DNA of 64,000 nt from Actinomycetes bacterium. GTDB taxonomy: Bacteria > Actinomycetota > Thermoleophilia > BMS3ABIN01. Shown here one piece after another: positions 7,474 to 14,801 of this stretch. The notes under the pieces were generated by a model. That model did not search any database and was not told the DNA's origin. It was given only the letters and a program-made list of their open reading frames with translations. The stretch is taken from contig JAJYXB010000004.1 in the NCBI GenBank assembly GCA_021791195.1, positions 1-64,000 on the forward strand. Reading direction: 5' to 3'. The position numbers and the translations under genes are program-made. Numbering within the stretch: position 1 is the stretch's first letter; every line of letters begins with the position of its first letter.

Positions 7474-7502
7474 TTGATTCATTGATTTTGTTGATTTATA
7501 GT
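7474..7502 (+). promoter_or_regulatory. Promoter for XRE-ImmA operon
   Basis: TTGATT (7474-7479) and TATAGT (7497-7502) are separated by exactly 17 bases and lie 35 bases upstream of the XRE start codon. The match to sigma-70-type -35 and -10 boxes is good and the surrounding DNA is AT-rich. Confidence 0.6.
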
Positions 7503-7536
7503 AGTTTCTATTAACGGCAAGGATACATTACGCATT

Positions 7537-7896
7537 ATGGCATTCAAAGACAAAATAAAGCAGATTCGCTTGGAGAAGGGATTATCCCAAGAGCAGGTGG
7601 CAAGGGATATGGGCTACTCCTCCAATACTTACGTGTCAGATATTGAGCGGGGCAGGTTTATCCCCCAGCCTGACAAGCTGGAAAAACTGGCTTCAGCCCT
7701 CGGAATGACGTCGGAAGAGATGGAAGACCTTCTGCTTGAATCCAAGCTGCAAGATTTGGGACTGGACGATCCGGGCTTCACTCTGATGTTTAAGGAAGTC
7801 CCAAACATGACCCGCGAAGAAAAACAATCATTAATTCGGGCTTACGAGGCAGTAGTTAAGGCCAGGAGGCCCGAGAGGAAAAAAAGATCGTCATGA
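7537..7896 (+). CDS. XRE-family helix-turn-helix regulator
   Basis: The 119-residue protein has an N-terminal HTH_3 domain: IKQIRLEKGLSQEQVARDMG, then YVSDIERGRFIPQPDKLEKLASALG, covering residues 5-60. A charged C-terminal part (MTREEKQSLIRAYEAVVKARR) probably dimerises. It is the likely repressor for the palindromes at 7327 and 7413. Its stop overlaps the ATG of an ImmA-like gene (ATGA), the layout of ImmR/ImmA and related phage and ICE switches, in which the metalloprotease removes the repressor to induce the element. Confidence 0.9.
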   Translation: MAFKDKIKQIRLEKGLSQEQVARDMGYSSNTYVSDIERGRFIPQPDKLEKLASALGMTSEEMEDLLLESKLQDLGLDDPGFTLMFKEVPNMTREEKQSLIRAYEAVVKARRPERKKRSS

Positions 7897-8363
7897 ATCG
7901 AGTAATCGAGCAGGCAAACAGAATAAGCAGAGTATACGGAAACGACCTAGACCAGATAGCAGAAAGTCTAGGTCTTAATGTCATTCCTCAAAAAATGGAA
8001 GGCAGACTGAGAGAGTTCTACGTCTCCGGCACTATCGTGATCAATGAGAATCTTTCAAATAGAGAGAAGCGCGAACTTGTAGCTCACGCTATCGGCCATC
8101 ACCTGCTTCACGCTGGAAACCACCTCGCCATGCAAAAGCGGATTTACTCATTCGGCAATTATCACGAGAAACAGGCCAACGTCTTTGCCGCTTGCCTGCT
8201 TATGCCTCTCGACAAGTTGGAAGGCTTCATTTCAAACAGAAGCAGAATCGATGAGATCGCCAACCATTTTCAGGTACGCGAACAGCTCGTCAGAATGCGG
8301 CTCAAGATTTGGGCGAATTTCGAGAATGATTTAACCGGCAGACAAAGCGCCAGGGTGGGTTAG
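7893..8363 (+). CDS. ImmA/IrrE-family protein with altered HExxH motif
   Basis: The 156-residue protein has the ImmA/IrrE (COG2856) arrangement: a short helical N-terminus, VINENLSNREKRELVAHAIGHHLLHAGN, then YHEKQANVFAACLLMP, in which the EKQANVFAA helix normally supplies the third zinc ligand. The usual HExxH is HAIGH here, so the general-base Glu is Ala. It is co-translated with the XRE gene and precedes the recombinase. In relatives it cleaves the partner repressor; without the Glu, proteolysis may be lost or slow, though zinc binding and a sensing role could remain. The codons around the motif (GCT CAC GCT ATC) read cleanly. Confidence 0.85.
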   Translation: MNRVIEQANRISRVYGNDLDQIAESLGLNVIPQKMEGRLREFYVSGTIVINENLSNREKRELVAHAIGHHLLHAGNHLAMQKRIYSFGNYHEKQANVFAACLLMPLDKLEGFISNRSRIDEIANHFQVREQLVRMRLKIWANFENDLTGRQSARVG

Positions 8364-8367
8364 AAAT

Positions 8368-9942
8368 ATGAAATGCATCATTTATCTTCGTGTATCAACT
8401 AAAGAGCAGGCTCAAAGGCTGGGGACCAAAGAAGGCTATTCAATTCCCGGCCAAAGAGAAGCTTGCCTTAAATATATTAAAGAAAAAGGCTGGGAAGTAA
8501 TTGATGAGTATGTGGACCGCGGAGAGTCGGCTAAAAGCTCACGGCGTCCCCAACTTCAGGAAATGCTCTCGCGCATCAGGAAAGAAAAAGACGTGGAAGC
8601 GGTCGTGGTTCACAAGATTGATCGCCTTGCCCGCAACATGGAAGACCACATAACGATAAAGGCCGTTCTCAAGCGGGCTGGTGCTGGGCTTGTTTCCGTT
8701 GTTGAAAATATCGAAGATTCTGCTTCCGGTCATTTGATTGAAGGTATTCATGCACTCATGGCCGAGTTCTATTCCGAGAACCTTGGAATGGAAGTCAGAA
8801 AAGGAATGGAACAGAAGGTTAAGCAAGGCGGTTGGCCTTTTAGAGCTCCTATGGGCTACAAGAACGTGAGGGTCGGCGGTGATGCCCGCCGGGGAATGGC
8901 GAAAACAGAAATTGACCCCGAGACTTCCCCGTACATAAAAGAAGCTTTTGAGCTTTATGCCTCGGGAAATTATAGCATCCAGCAGATCAGGGATTATCTA
9001 CTGAAAAACGGAATCGGGAGCAGACACAAGGAAGGCGAGGCATTAGCCCACTCCACTGTCAACAATATGCTTGCCAATCCTTTCTACATCGGCAAGATCA
9101 AATTCGACGGCGTCTATCATAAAGGCGCTCAGGAACACTTAATCACAAAGAAGCTCTTCAACAGGGTTCAAAGCGTCCTCGAAGCTAATAACGTTGCTGG
9201 GGTTCGGCATCGAGCCTACGGCCACTATCTAAAAGGAACTCTCTTCTGTGAGACTTGCGGTTCAAGGCTCTCGATTGATATGGCTAAAAATGCCTACACC
9301 TATTTTTACTGCCTGGGACAAAAACAAAAACACTCCAAAAAGAAGATCGAATGCCACGAAAAGTATGTTCAGGTTGAAGATATGGAAGCTCAAATGATCG
9401 AGCTTTACAAAAGAATTGAGATGCCAAAATCCTGGTCCAAGAAACTCGTTGAGGGATTTAATGAAGAGATTGTTGCCCAGCACTCCCAAAATACTATGGA
9501 AGAGGAATTCGCTTTAAAGCGAATTGAAAGGCTCAACCTTGAAAAGAAAAAGCTCATGCAAGCCTACTATGACGGAGCCGTTCCGATTGACGTATTAAAA
9601 GACGAGCAGAAACGGATAGCGGAAGAAATTGCCAAGATTGATGATAAACGTTCAACTAGCAACAACAATCTTGATCAGCACACTGAGGTTCTTGAAAAAG
9701 CAATCAGGATAGCCGAAAACTGCGCCCTGGCCTACGAGAAAGCCAAGCCGGAAACCCGGCAACTCTTTAATCAGGCTTTCTTTAAGAAGGTTTTTGTGAA
9801 GGATAAAAAAATCGAGGGCGTGAAATATACCGATCTATTCGGCACTTTGCTCTCGAAAAGTTCGAGTAAAAAAGAATTGGTGGGCGATACCGGGTTCGAA
9901 CCAGTGACCCCCAGCTTGTCGAGCTGGTGCTCTCCCAACTGA
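8368..9942 (+). CDS. Large serine recombinase (integrase)
   Basis: The 524-residue protein has an N-terminal resolvase domain (IIYLRVSTKEQ with catalytic Ser10 and Arg8; KIDRLARNMEDH), a recombinase domain (GYKNVRVGGDARRGM... STVNNMLANPFYIGKIKF), a zinc ribbon (LFCETCGSRL ... YFYC) near residues 292-320 and a long coiled coil near 365-440, the classic layout of phiC31/TnpX-type integrases. It starts four bases after the ImmA-like stop. Its final 20 or so residues (VGDTGFEPVTPS...) are encoded on the strand opposite tRNA-Val, so the frame crosses the attachment site and the C-terminus changes on excision. It should catalyse integration and, with a directionality factor, excision. Confidence 0.93.
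   Translation: MKCIIYLRVSTKEQAQRLGTKEGYSIPGQREACLKYIKEKGWEVIDEYVDRGESAKSSRRPQLQEMLSRIRKEKDVEAVVVHKIDRLARNMEDHITIKAVLKRAGAGLVSVVENIEDSASGHLIEGIHALMAEFYSENLGMEVRKGMEQKVKQGGWPFRAPMGYKNVRVGGDARRGMAKTEIDPETSPYIKEAFELYASGNYSIQQIRDYLLKNGIGSRHKEGEALAHSTVNNMLANPFYIGKIKFDGVYHKGAQEHLITKKLFNRVQSVLEANNVAGVRHRAYGHYLKGTLFCETCGSRLSIDMAKNAYTYFYCLGQKQKHSKKKIECHEKYVQVEDMEAQMIELYKRIEMPKSWSKKLVEGFNEEIVAQHSQNTMEEEFALKRIERLNLEKKKLMQAYYDGAVPIDVLKDEQKRIAEEIAKIDDKRSTSNNNLDQHTEVLEKAIRIAENCALAYEKAKPETRQLFNQAFFKKVFVKDKKIEGVKYTDLFGTLLSKSSSKKELVGDTGFEPVTPSLSSWCSPN
9878..9905. other. Probable attachment site in tRNA-Val 3' end
   Basis: The serine recombinase frame enters the tRNA from the left and stops inside it at 9942, placing the crossover in the shared T-arm/acceptor sequence. 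The other att copy should be a repeat of this tRNA 3' end at the far boundary of the element, outside the window. Exact core limits cannot be set from one side. Confidence 0.5.
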
Positions 9943-9953
9943 GCTAATCGCCC
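9878..9953 (-). tRNA. tRNA-Val (GAC)
   Basis: The minus strand folds as a standard 76-base tRNA with encoded CCA: acceptor GGGCGAT/ATCGCCC, D-arm GCTCAGTTGGGAGAGC, anticodon stem CCAGC/GCTGG, and T-arm ACTGG-TTCGAAC-CCGGT. The loop TCGACAA places GAC at positions 34-36. Position 33 is C rather than the near-universal U. The 3' half is the integration target of the element to the left. Confidence 0.93.
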
Positions 9954-10281
9954 ACATTTTGAGGAAATTCGCCGCCGGCGGCCGCTTTGGGCGCGGCCCA
10001 GCGGCGAAAGCGTTTGGCTGGTAGCGTTCTAATTCTAGCTATCCTCCCAGGGCATCGCAAGAAAGCCGCGACGCATGGTGCCTGTTCGGTCTTCTACTCC
10101 CCGCGGGGCATCCCGCGTTCGTCCGCGGGAGCAGGCCACCGCGCCGGCGTTTCGTTCTTCACCGGCGCGGGTAAAAAAGGCCGCATAAACCGGTTTCCGA
10201 GCGATGTTCTTATGTCGCGCGCAACCTGAACGTGCGCTTGCCAGGACCGTGCCCACCAATCCGTATCCACCGGAGGCCAGG
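9954..10281. other. Intergenic region with GC-rich inverted repeats
   Basis: No convincing gene is seen. Three inverted repeats stand out: one around 9970-10010 (GCCGCCGGCGGC and nearby CGGCCGC/GCGGC runs), one around 10099-10131 (CTCCCCGCGG pairing with CCGCGGGAG) and a perfect 9-bp stem CCGCGCCGG/CCGGCGCGG (10139-10147 and 10162-10170) followed by TAAAAAA. They lie upstream of the DUF2769 gene and may be transcript leader structures. Confidence 0.4.
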
Positions 10282-10569
10282 ATGAAGGATATCCACATCA
10301 GCCTGAACAACGTTGCCCACTGCGCCTGCAGCCGCTGTCCCAGCTTTCCCGGCCGCGTCCACGAACTCATCCACATGGACATGGTGACCAAGCTGTTCTG
10401 CGGCCACGGCAAAGCCAGGAGTGAGGTCGCACAGAAGAATTGCATCTGCGGCGAGTGCCCGGTCTACGACGCGCATGAGCTGACCGAGGGCGGCAGCGGC
10501 AAGCAGGCTTTCTACTGCATCTATGGCATGGCCGGCGAAAAATACGAAGGGACCGGGGCCAATCCGTAA
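10282..10569 (+). CDS. DUF2769-like cysteine-rich small protein
   Basis: ATG at 10282 is preceded by GGAGG at 10272-10276. The 95-residue protein carries about eight cysteines in paired motifs (HCACSRCPSF; KNCICGECPVYDAHEL; FYCIYG), the pattern of DUF2769 proteins from archaea and anaerobic bacteria, which probably bind zinc or an iron-sulfur centre. No membrane segment is present. It is convergent with the leader-like gene at 10589, their stops about 20 bases apart. Function is not established for the family. Confidence 0.7.
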   Translation: MKDIHISLNNVAHCACSRCPSFPGRVHELIHMDMVTKLFCGHGKARSEVAQKNCICGECPVYDAHELTEGGSGKQAFYCIYGMAGEKYEGTGANP

Positions 10570-10588
10570 AGCCCGGCGGCGTCCCGCG

Positions 10589-10810
10589 TCACTGGATGGC
10601 CCAGCCCACCAGCCATTCCCGCATCCGGTGATTCAGACTGTCGGCTATCTTGTCGAGCGGCTTATGATCCATACCCGCGATCGCCTGCATCTCCTCGCCG
10701 GTCAGCTCGTATCCGGACATGGCTTCGTGCGGCTTGCTCTTCAGAAGCTCACGATAATGCTTGTCCACGCTGGCCAGCCCGATAACGATGGCAACACCCT
10801 TTTTTGACAT
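10589..10810 (-). CDS. NHLP/Os1348-type leader-like small protein
   Basis: The 73-residue protein resembles the nitrile-hydratase-leader-like (NHLP clan, Os1348/Franean1_4349-type) proteins: AIVIGLASVDKHYRELLKSKP, then EAMSGYELTGEEMQAIAGM, where the helix-'GYxLTxEE' pattern is diagnostic. Such proteins are either RiPP precursors or stand-alone proteins of unknown role. The short tail after residue 50 has no Cys and a single Ser, so it is a poor thiopeptide- or lanthipeptide-type core, and no modifying enzyme is next to it. AGGCGG six bases before ATG supports the start at 10810. Confidence 0.6.
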   Translation of the reverse strand: MSKKGVAIVIGLASVDKHYRELLKSKPHEAMSGYELTGEEMQAIAGMDHKPLDKIADSLNHRMREWLVGWAIQ

Positions 10811-10911
10811 AAATACCGCCTTTTGTTCGTTTCATGCTGAAGTGCAGGGGCGTCAATTTCCCGGTAGGGCGTCAAATCCCCGGTGCTCAAATAAAATTTT
10901 ATCCCGGGACA

Positions 10912-10943
10912 AAAAATCCTGCTTCCAGAACCCGCCAGGATCA
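10912..10943 (-). terminator. Weak terminator after the M4 peptidase gene
   Basis: Right after the stop at 10941, the minus strand reads TCCTG...CAGGA with a 14-base interior, followed by TTTTTTG. Stem strength is low but the T-run and position are right. Confidence 0.4.
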
Positions 10944-13900
10944 CGAGCCCAGCACGGTGCCTTCGACCTCGTTGAAGTGGCCGCTCCACATCACCCGCTG
11001 GCTGGCAAGAATGCTGGCATTGGGACTTCCGGGGCTGGCCGGGTTATAACCGGCGGCATTGTAGCCGCGAACCTCCACGGGCCCGCTCATCACACCCGGG
11101 AAGGTGTCCGTCTGGCTCGAGCCCGCAGCCACGTCCAGCGTGGCCATCTTGCTGCCGGCGATCCATACCTCGGCCTTCACGGCGCTGGCGCCCGGATTTG
11201 AAACCAGCACCCAGTTCTGCGAACCGGCGGACTTCTGATCGTACCAGGAGAAGTTGTAGTCGCCCGCAAGCGCGCCCGCGGCGTAACCGCTGATCTCTTC
11301 GAACGAAGTGCCGAACAGGGAGCGCTGCGTCGTGTAGAACGTCATATTGGGGGCGCCCGGGCTGGCCGGATTATAAGTCGCCGCGTCAAAGCCGCGAACA
11401 TCCACCGGCCCCGCCATCTTCCCCGGGAAAACCGGCTTGATGGTGCCCCCGGCGGGCACGGTGAAATACTGGTTGCCGGAAGCGGAGTCGGTCATCAGGC
11501 GGCCGCCGATCCGGATCTCGGCAACCATGCTTGTGGTGTGGGGGTTGGATACCAGGATCCAGTCGGAAGCGCCCGGGCTCTTCATGTCATACCAGGTATA
11601 GAGATATTCGCTCGTCATCTGCGACGCCGGGATGCCCGCGGCTTCGTTGAAGTTGCCGTTCCAAAGCACCCGCTGGGAGGCGATGATCTGGTGCGGCGAT
11701 GCCGGATTGCGCGCGTCATAGGCCTTGACCTCCACCGGCCCGCCCATCTCACCCGGGAACTGCGGCGTGACGTTGCCGCCCGGCGGGATCTGGTACGGAG
11801 TCTGGTTAATCTTCTGGCCGTCGATGTATACGTCGGCCTCAGCCGACGAACTGCCGGGGTTCGCCAGCATGATCCAGTCCTGGACGTTGCGGCTCCGGTT
11901 GTCATACCACGTGAAATAGTAGTGACTGTCAAGCTTGGAGCCATCCAGAGCGTTGATCTCCTCGAACGAGTTGTTGTAAAGCGTCCGCCTGCTGACTACC
12001 TGCTGGCTGCCGGTCAGCGACGATACCTCCACCGGTCCGCCCCTGGTGCCGCCGTAACTGACGGGTTGCGTCTGGCCTGGCTGGATCCTTACCGGTCCGC
12101 CATTAGCCTTGCGGCCACCAATGTAAAAGTCGAAGCCGGCGGCGCTGCCGGACGCGGGGTCGCCGACAACCAGCCAGTCGCCCATCCCCGGGCTGGCGGT
12201 GTCATACCAGGCAAAATAGTAAGGCCTGACCGGCGGCCCGGTAGTAAAGCTCCACTGATAGTTTTGCGCCATGTGGCGGCCGGTAGTATCGGTCACATCC
12301 GTGGTAATGGTGGCATCGTAGGCAGTTAGAGGAGTGAGGCCTCCTGCCGGCGTCAGCGTGGCGGTAAAAGAGCTCTGGTTATAGGAGATCTCGCCTGCTA
12401 CCGCGGCGCCATCGGAATGCTTCTTCACGGAGAAGCTGGCAGGACCCAGCGTTCCCGGCGTCACATCCTCTGAGAAAGTGGCCGAGACCCTGGCGCTGCC
12501 ATAGACACCGGTGTCATTCGCGGCCGGGCTTGTGCCCGTCACGGTCGGCCGCGCCTGATCCCCCGAGGGGATATAGGAAATCGAGGTCTGGAAATCGTTC
12601 ACCGGGATGGGCGTATCATTCGCCGTGTATGTGGTCCCGTTGTCTGTGATGGCAAATTTCTGGATCGAACCGGTATCCTGGGCGCTCGCATCGTAGACCT
12701 TGAGGAACCAGTGGTTTGGCCCGGCGGGCGGCAGGTATGCGGCTGCGCCGCTGATATCGACCGTGGTGTAGATGTTCTGGGCCGAGCCTCCCTGGCGGTT
12801 GGAAACCACGTCTGACCAGGTAGGCGCGTTGGGGTCACCCACTCCGAGCGTCACCACCAGGTCGCCGCGATAGGTGTGATTGATCTCGATGCGCGCCGTC
12901 ATGTTCGAAGTCTGGGTGCTGCCAATGCCGACGGCGGCAAACCCCTTCTCCACCGCGGTGACTTCGGCGCTGTTGGCGCCGTAAAGGTCGGTGGCCGCCT
13001 GCACGCTGGCGTCGCGCGCATCGGAGAACTGGGCGTCCGAGGTGAGATAAAGGGTAAGGGCGCGGTACCAGATCTGCCCCATCTTGTCCTTGCCGATGCT
13101 CATGGCGACATTGTAAGCCGCCTTGTTGGTGATGCCGCTGTTGGTATGCACGCCGCCGTTGTCGCTGTCGGTGCTGACATAATTGCTCATGTTGTCAGGC
13201 TGGCCGTAAAGCGGCGGATTGGACATGCTTCGCAGCGCGTCGCCGGGAGTATTCGGCGTGTAGACCGACTCGCCGATCTGCCAGTCCGGATTGGGCTCGG
13301 CCAGTTCCCCCAGCACGTCGGAGTAAGATTCGTTCAGGGCGCCGGTCTGATACGAATAGATCAGCCCGGCAGTGTGCTGGGTCACGCCGTGGGTCAGCTC
13401 GTGGGCCACCACGTCCAGCCCCTCGCCCAGCGGACTGAATATGCTGCCGTCGCCGTCGCCATAGACCATCTGGTAGCCGTTCCAGTATGCGTTGTCATAA
13501 CTGGTGCTGTAATGGACAGTCGAATTTATGGTCATGCCGGCGTTGTCGATGCTGTCGCGGCCATAGCCGTTTAAGTAGTAGTCATAAACGGTGCCGGTGT
13601 TGTTGTGCGTTATCTGGGCCACTTTGTCACTCGAGGAACCGCCTTCACTGATGAGCAGCGTCCCCGGCAGGGTTGTGCCATTGCCGGCGGTATAGGTCAT
13701 GCGGCTCCTGGCTCCTTCGAGGTCGTCGTAGCGCGCCGCCAGCTGGCCGGTGTGAGCATCGACGAAGTAGACCATCCGCAGCGGCGGTTTGTCGCTGGCC
13801 AGGATGATCTTCCACGTCAGCAGCGCCTGCCGGCCGCCAGGTGTCAGCACCATCAGCTGCGGCGGCTCGAACTTCGATGTCGATACCGCCTGGCCCAGGT

Positions 13901-14585
13901 CTTTCTGCGCCACCGCTACCGCCTGGTCGACGCTCACGTCAGGCTTCACCGACAGGGCGATGCCCGGCACGTATCTGCCGTTGATGGCGACAATCTTTCC
14001 CTGCCGGAGGTGCACCGCCAGATCGGAACCGAACACCGGCACGCCCTGATAGACCTGCGCCAGATGCAGATGGGTCATGCCGAGGCTGTCCACTTCCTGG
14101 CGCTTTAACGAAAGCTCGGACGCGGGATCGCTGATGTGGAACACATTCTTGTTCTGGTCGAAGAAGGCCAGAGTGGAGCCGGCCGCAGTGGCCCGGGGCG
14201 GCGGAGTGATCGAGCCGGTGACAAAAGCGGGTGTGCCGGTGCCCTGATCCCAGCGGATGTCGGCCGCCTGCCCGCCGGCAAGCGAAGTCCCGCTGGCCCT
14301 CTCCTTGCCGGTATCAGGTGTGCGGAGCAAGACACCGCCGCTGGCGCCCGAGTTTTCCAGGTTTGGCGCGGACACACCCGGCTGTTCGCCGCTGGCGGCA
14401 GCCATCAGCGTCCCGGCTGAGCCGGACTTGGCTTGAAGTGGAGGATGAACCGCGCCGGGCGAATCGCCGGCAGTCACAACAAAAACCAGAGAAACAGCGA
14501 GCCCCGCGAGCAGGGCAACGAATAAAAACGCTAGCCTCAGTGCCTTCCCCTTGATGAATCTTCTTTTGTCGTTCCCAAAGGCCAA
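10941..14585 (-). CDS. Secreted M4 (thermolysin-family) metallopeptidase with C-terminal repeats
   Basis: A TTG start at 14585 follows GGGAGGAAACA. The 1214-residue product has a basic N-terminus and hydrophobic signal segment (residues 16-38), a linker, an FTP/PepSY-type propeptide (SDPASELSLKRQEVD...; VYFVDAHTGQLAARYDDLEG near 280) and a thermolysin-like catalytic domain with HELTH near residue 395 and the third zinc ligand in NESYSD near 420. After it come a proprotein-convertase P-type beta domain (IEINHTYRGDLVVTL), a Big_5-like Ig domain (DTGVYGSARVSATFSEDV) and four ~100-residue repeats, each beginning with an aromatic-WYD motif (FAWYD, FTWYD, YTWYD, FSWYD) and a W-(L/I)-(V/M) strand. 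It is probably a secreted or cell-surface protease, with the repeats holding it to the envelope. Confidence 0.92.
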   Translation of the reverse strand: MAFGNDKRRFIKGKALRLAFLFVALLAGLAVSLVFVVTAGDSPGAVHPPLQAKSGSAGTLMAAASGEQPGVSAPNLENSGASGGVLLRTPDTGKERASGTSLAGGQAADIRWDQGTGTPAFVTGSITPPPRATAAGSTLAFFDQNKNVFHISDPASELSLKRQEVDSLGMTHLHLAQVYQGVPVFGSDLAVHLRQGKIVAINGRYVPGIALSVKPDVSVDQAVAVAQKDLGQAVSTSKFEPPQLMVLTPGGRQALLTWKIILASDKPPLRMVYFVDAHTGQLAARYDDLEGARSRMTYTAGNGTTLPGTLLISEGGSSSDKVAQITHNNTGTVYDYYLNGYGRDSIDNAGMTINSTVHYSTSYDNAYWNGYQMVYGDGDGSIFSPLGEGLDVVAHELTHGVTQHTAGLIYSYQTGALNESYSDVLGELAEPNPDWQIGESVYTPNTPGDALRSMSNPPLYGQPDNMSNYVSTDSDNGGVHTNSGITNKAAYNVAMSIGKDKMGQIWYRALTLYLTSDAQFSDARDASVQAATDLYGANSAEVTAVEKGFAAVGIGSTQTSNMTARIEINHTYRGDLVVTLGVGDPNAPTWSDVVSNRQGGSAQNIYTTVDISGAAAYLPPAGPNHWFLKVYDASAQDTGSIQKFAITDNGTTYTANDTPIPVNDFQTSISYIPSGDQARPTVTGTSPAANDTGVYGSARVSATFSEDVTPGTLGPASFSVKKHSDGAAVAGEISYNQSSFTATLTPAGGLTPLTAYDATITTDVTDTTGRHMAQNYQWSFTTGPPVRPYYFAWYDTASPGMGDWLVVGDPASGSAAGFDFYIGGRKANGGPVRIQPGQTQPVSYGGTRGGPVEVSSLTGSQQVVSRRTLYNNSFEEINALDGSKLDSHYYFTWYDNRSRNVQDWIMLANPGSSSAEADVYIDGQKINQTPYQIPPGGNVTPQFPGEMGGPVEVKAYDARNPASPHQIIASQRVLWNGNFNEAAGIPASQMTSEYLYTWYDMKSPGASDWILVSNPHTTSMVAEIRIGGRLMTDSASGNQYFTVPAGGTIKPVFPGKMAGPVDVRGFDAATYNPASPGAPNMTFYTTQRSLFGTSFEEISGYAAGALAGDYNFSWYDQKSAGSQNWVLVSNPGASAVKAEVWIAGSKMATLDVAAGSSQTDTFPGVMSGPVEVRGYNAAGYNPASPGSPNASILASQRVMWSGHFNEVEGTVLGS

Positions 14586-14775
14586 TGTTTCCTCCCGCCT
14601 GGAGGCTCCCGGAATTGGACAAAAACAACCGGGATGGCCTGGAAAATCGACCTGCCATCACCCTTATTACTAGATTCGGCACGGAACAGGAGGTGTTAAA
14701 GCGCTTTCAGGAGAATCGACACAGGGAGCCGGGCGCAGCTGATCGGGATCTGGAAGGATCGAGGGTACAACTTAA

Positions 14776-14792
14776 AGCCGGTGGGACCGGCT
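14776..14792 (-). terminator. Hairpin terminator after the alcohol dehydrogenase
   Basis: AGCCGGT-CCC-ACCGGCT on the minus strand, a perfect 7-bp stem, is followed by TTAAGTT and lies 10 bases past the stop of the dehydrogenase gene. The T-run is short, so efficiency is uncertain. Confidence 0.45.
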
Positions 14793-14801
14793 GTTCACAA
14801 A

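Larger units (their letters stand above)
1..9953. mobile_element. Integrative mobile element (partial) inserted at tRNA-Val
   Basis: The segment from the window start to the tRNA-Val gene has the gene set of an integrative conjugative or mobilizable element: a VirD4-like coupling ATPase fragment, a short RadC, a replication-relaxation protein, an XRE/ImmA pair and, last, a large serine recombinase whose frame ends inside the tRNA. Its central genes are clearly more AT-rich than the chromosome to the right. One junction is the tRNA 3' half (about 9878-9905). The opposite junction is left of base 1, so size and gene content are incomplete. That this is one element rather than nested elements is inferred from gene order. 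Confidence 0.7.

Noticed and set aside
10139-10180. Rho-independent terminator for the plus strand
   Set aside because: The strong stem is followed by A residues rather than T on the plus strand, and no gene ends just before it.
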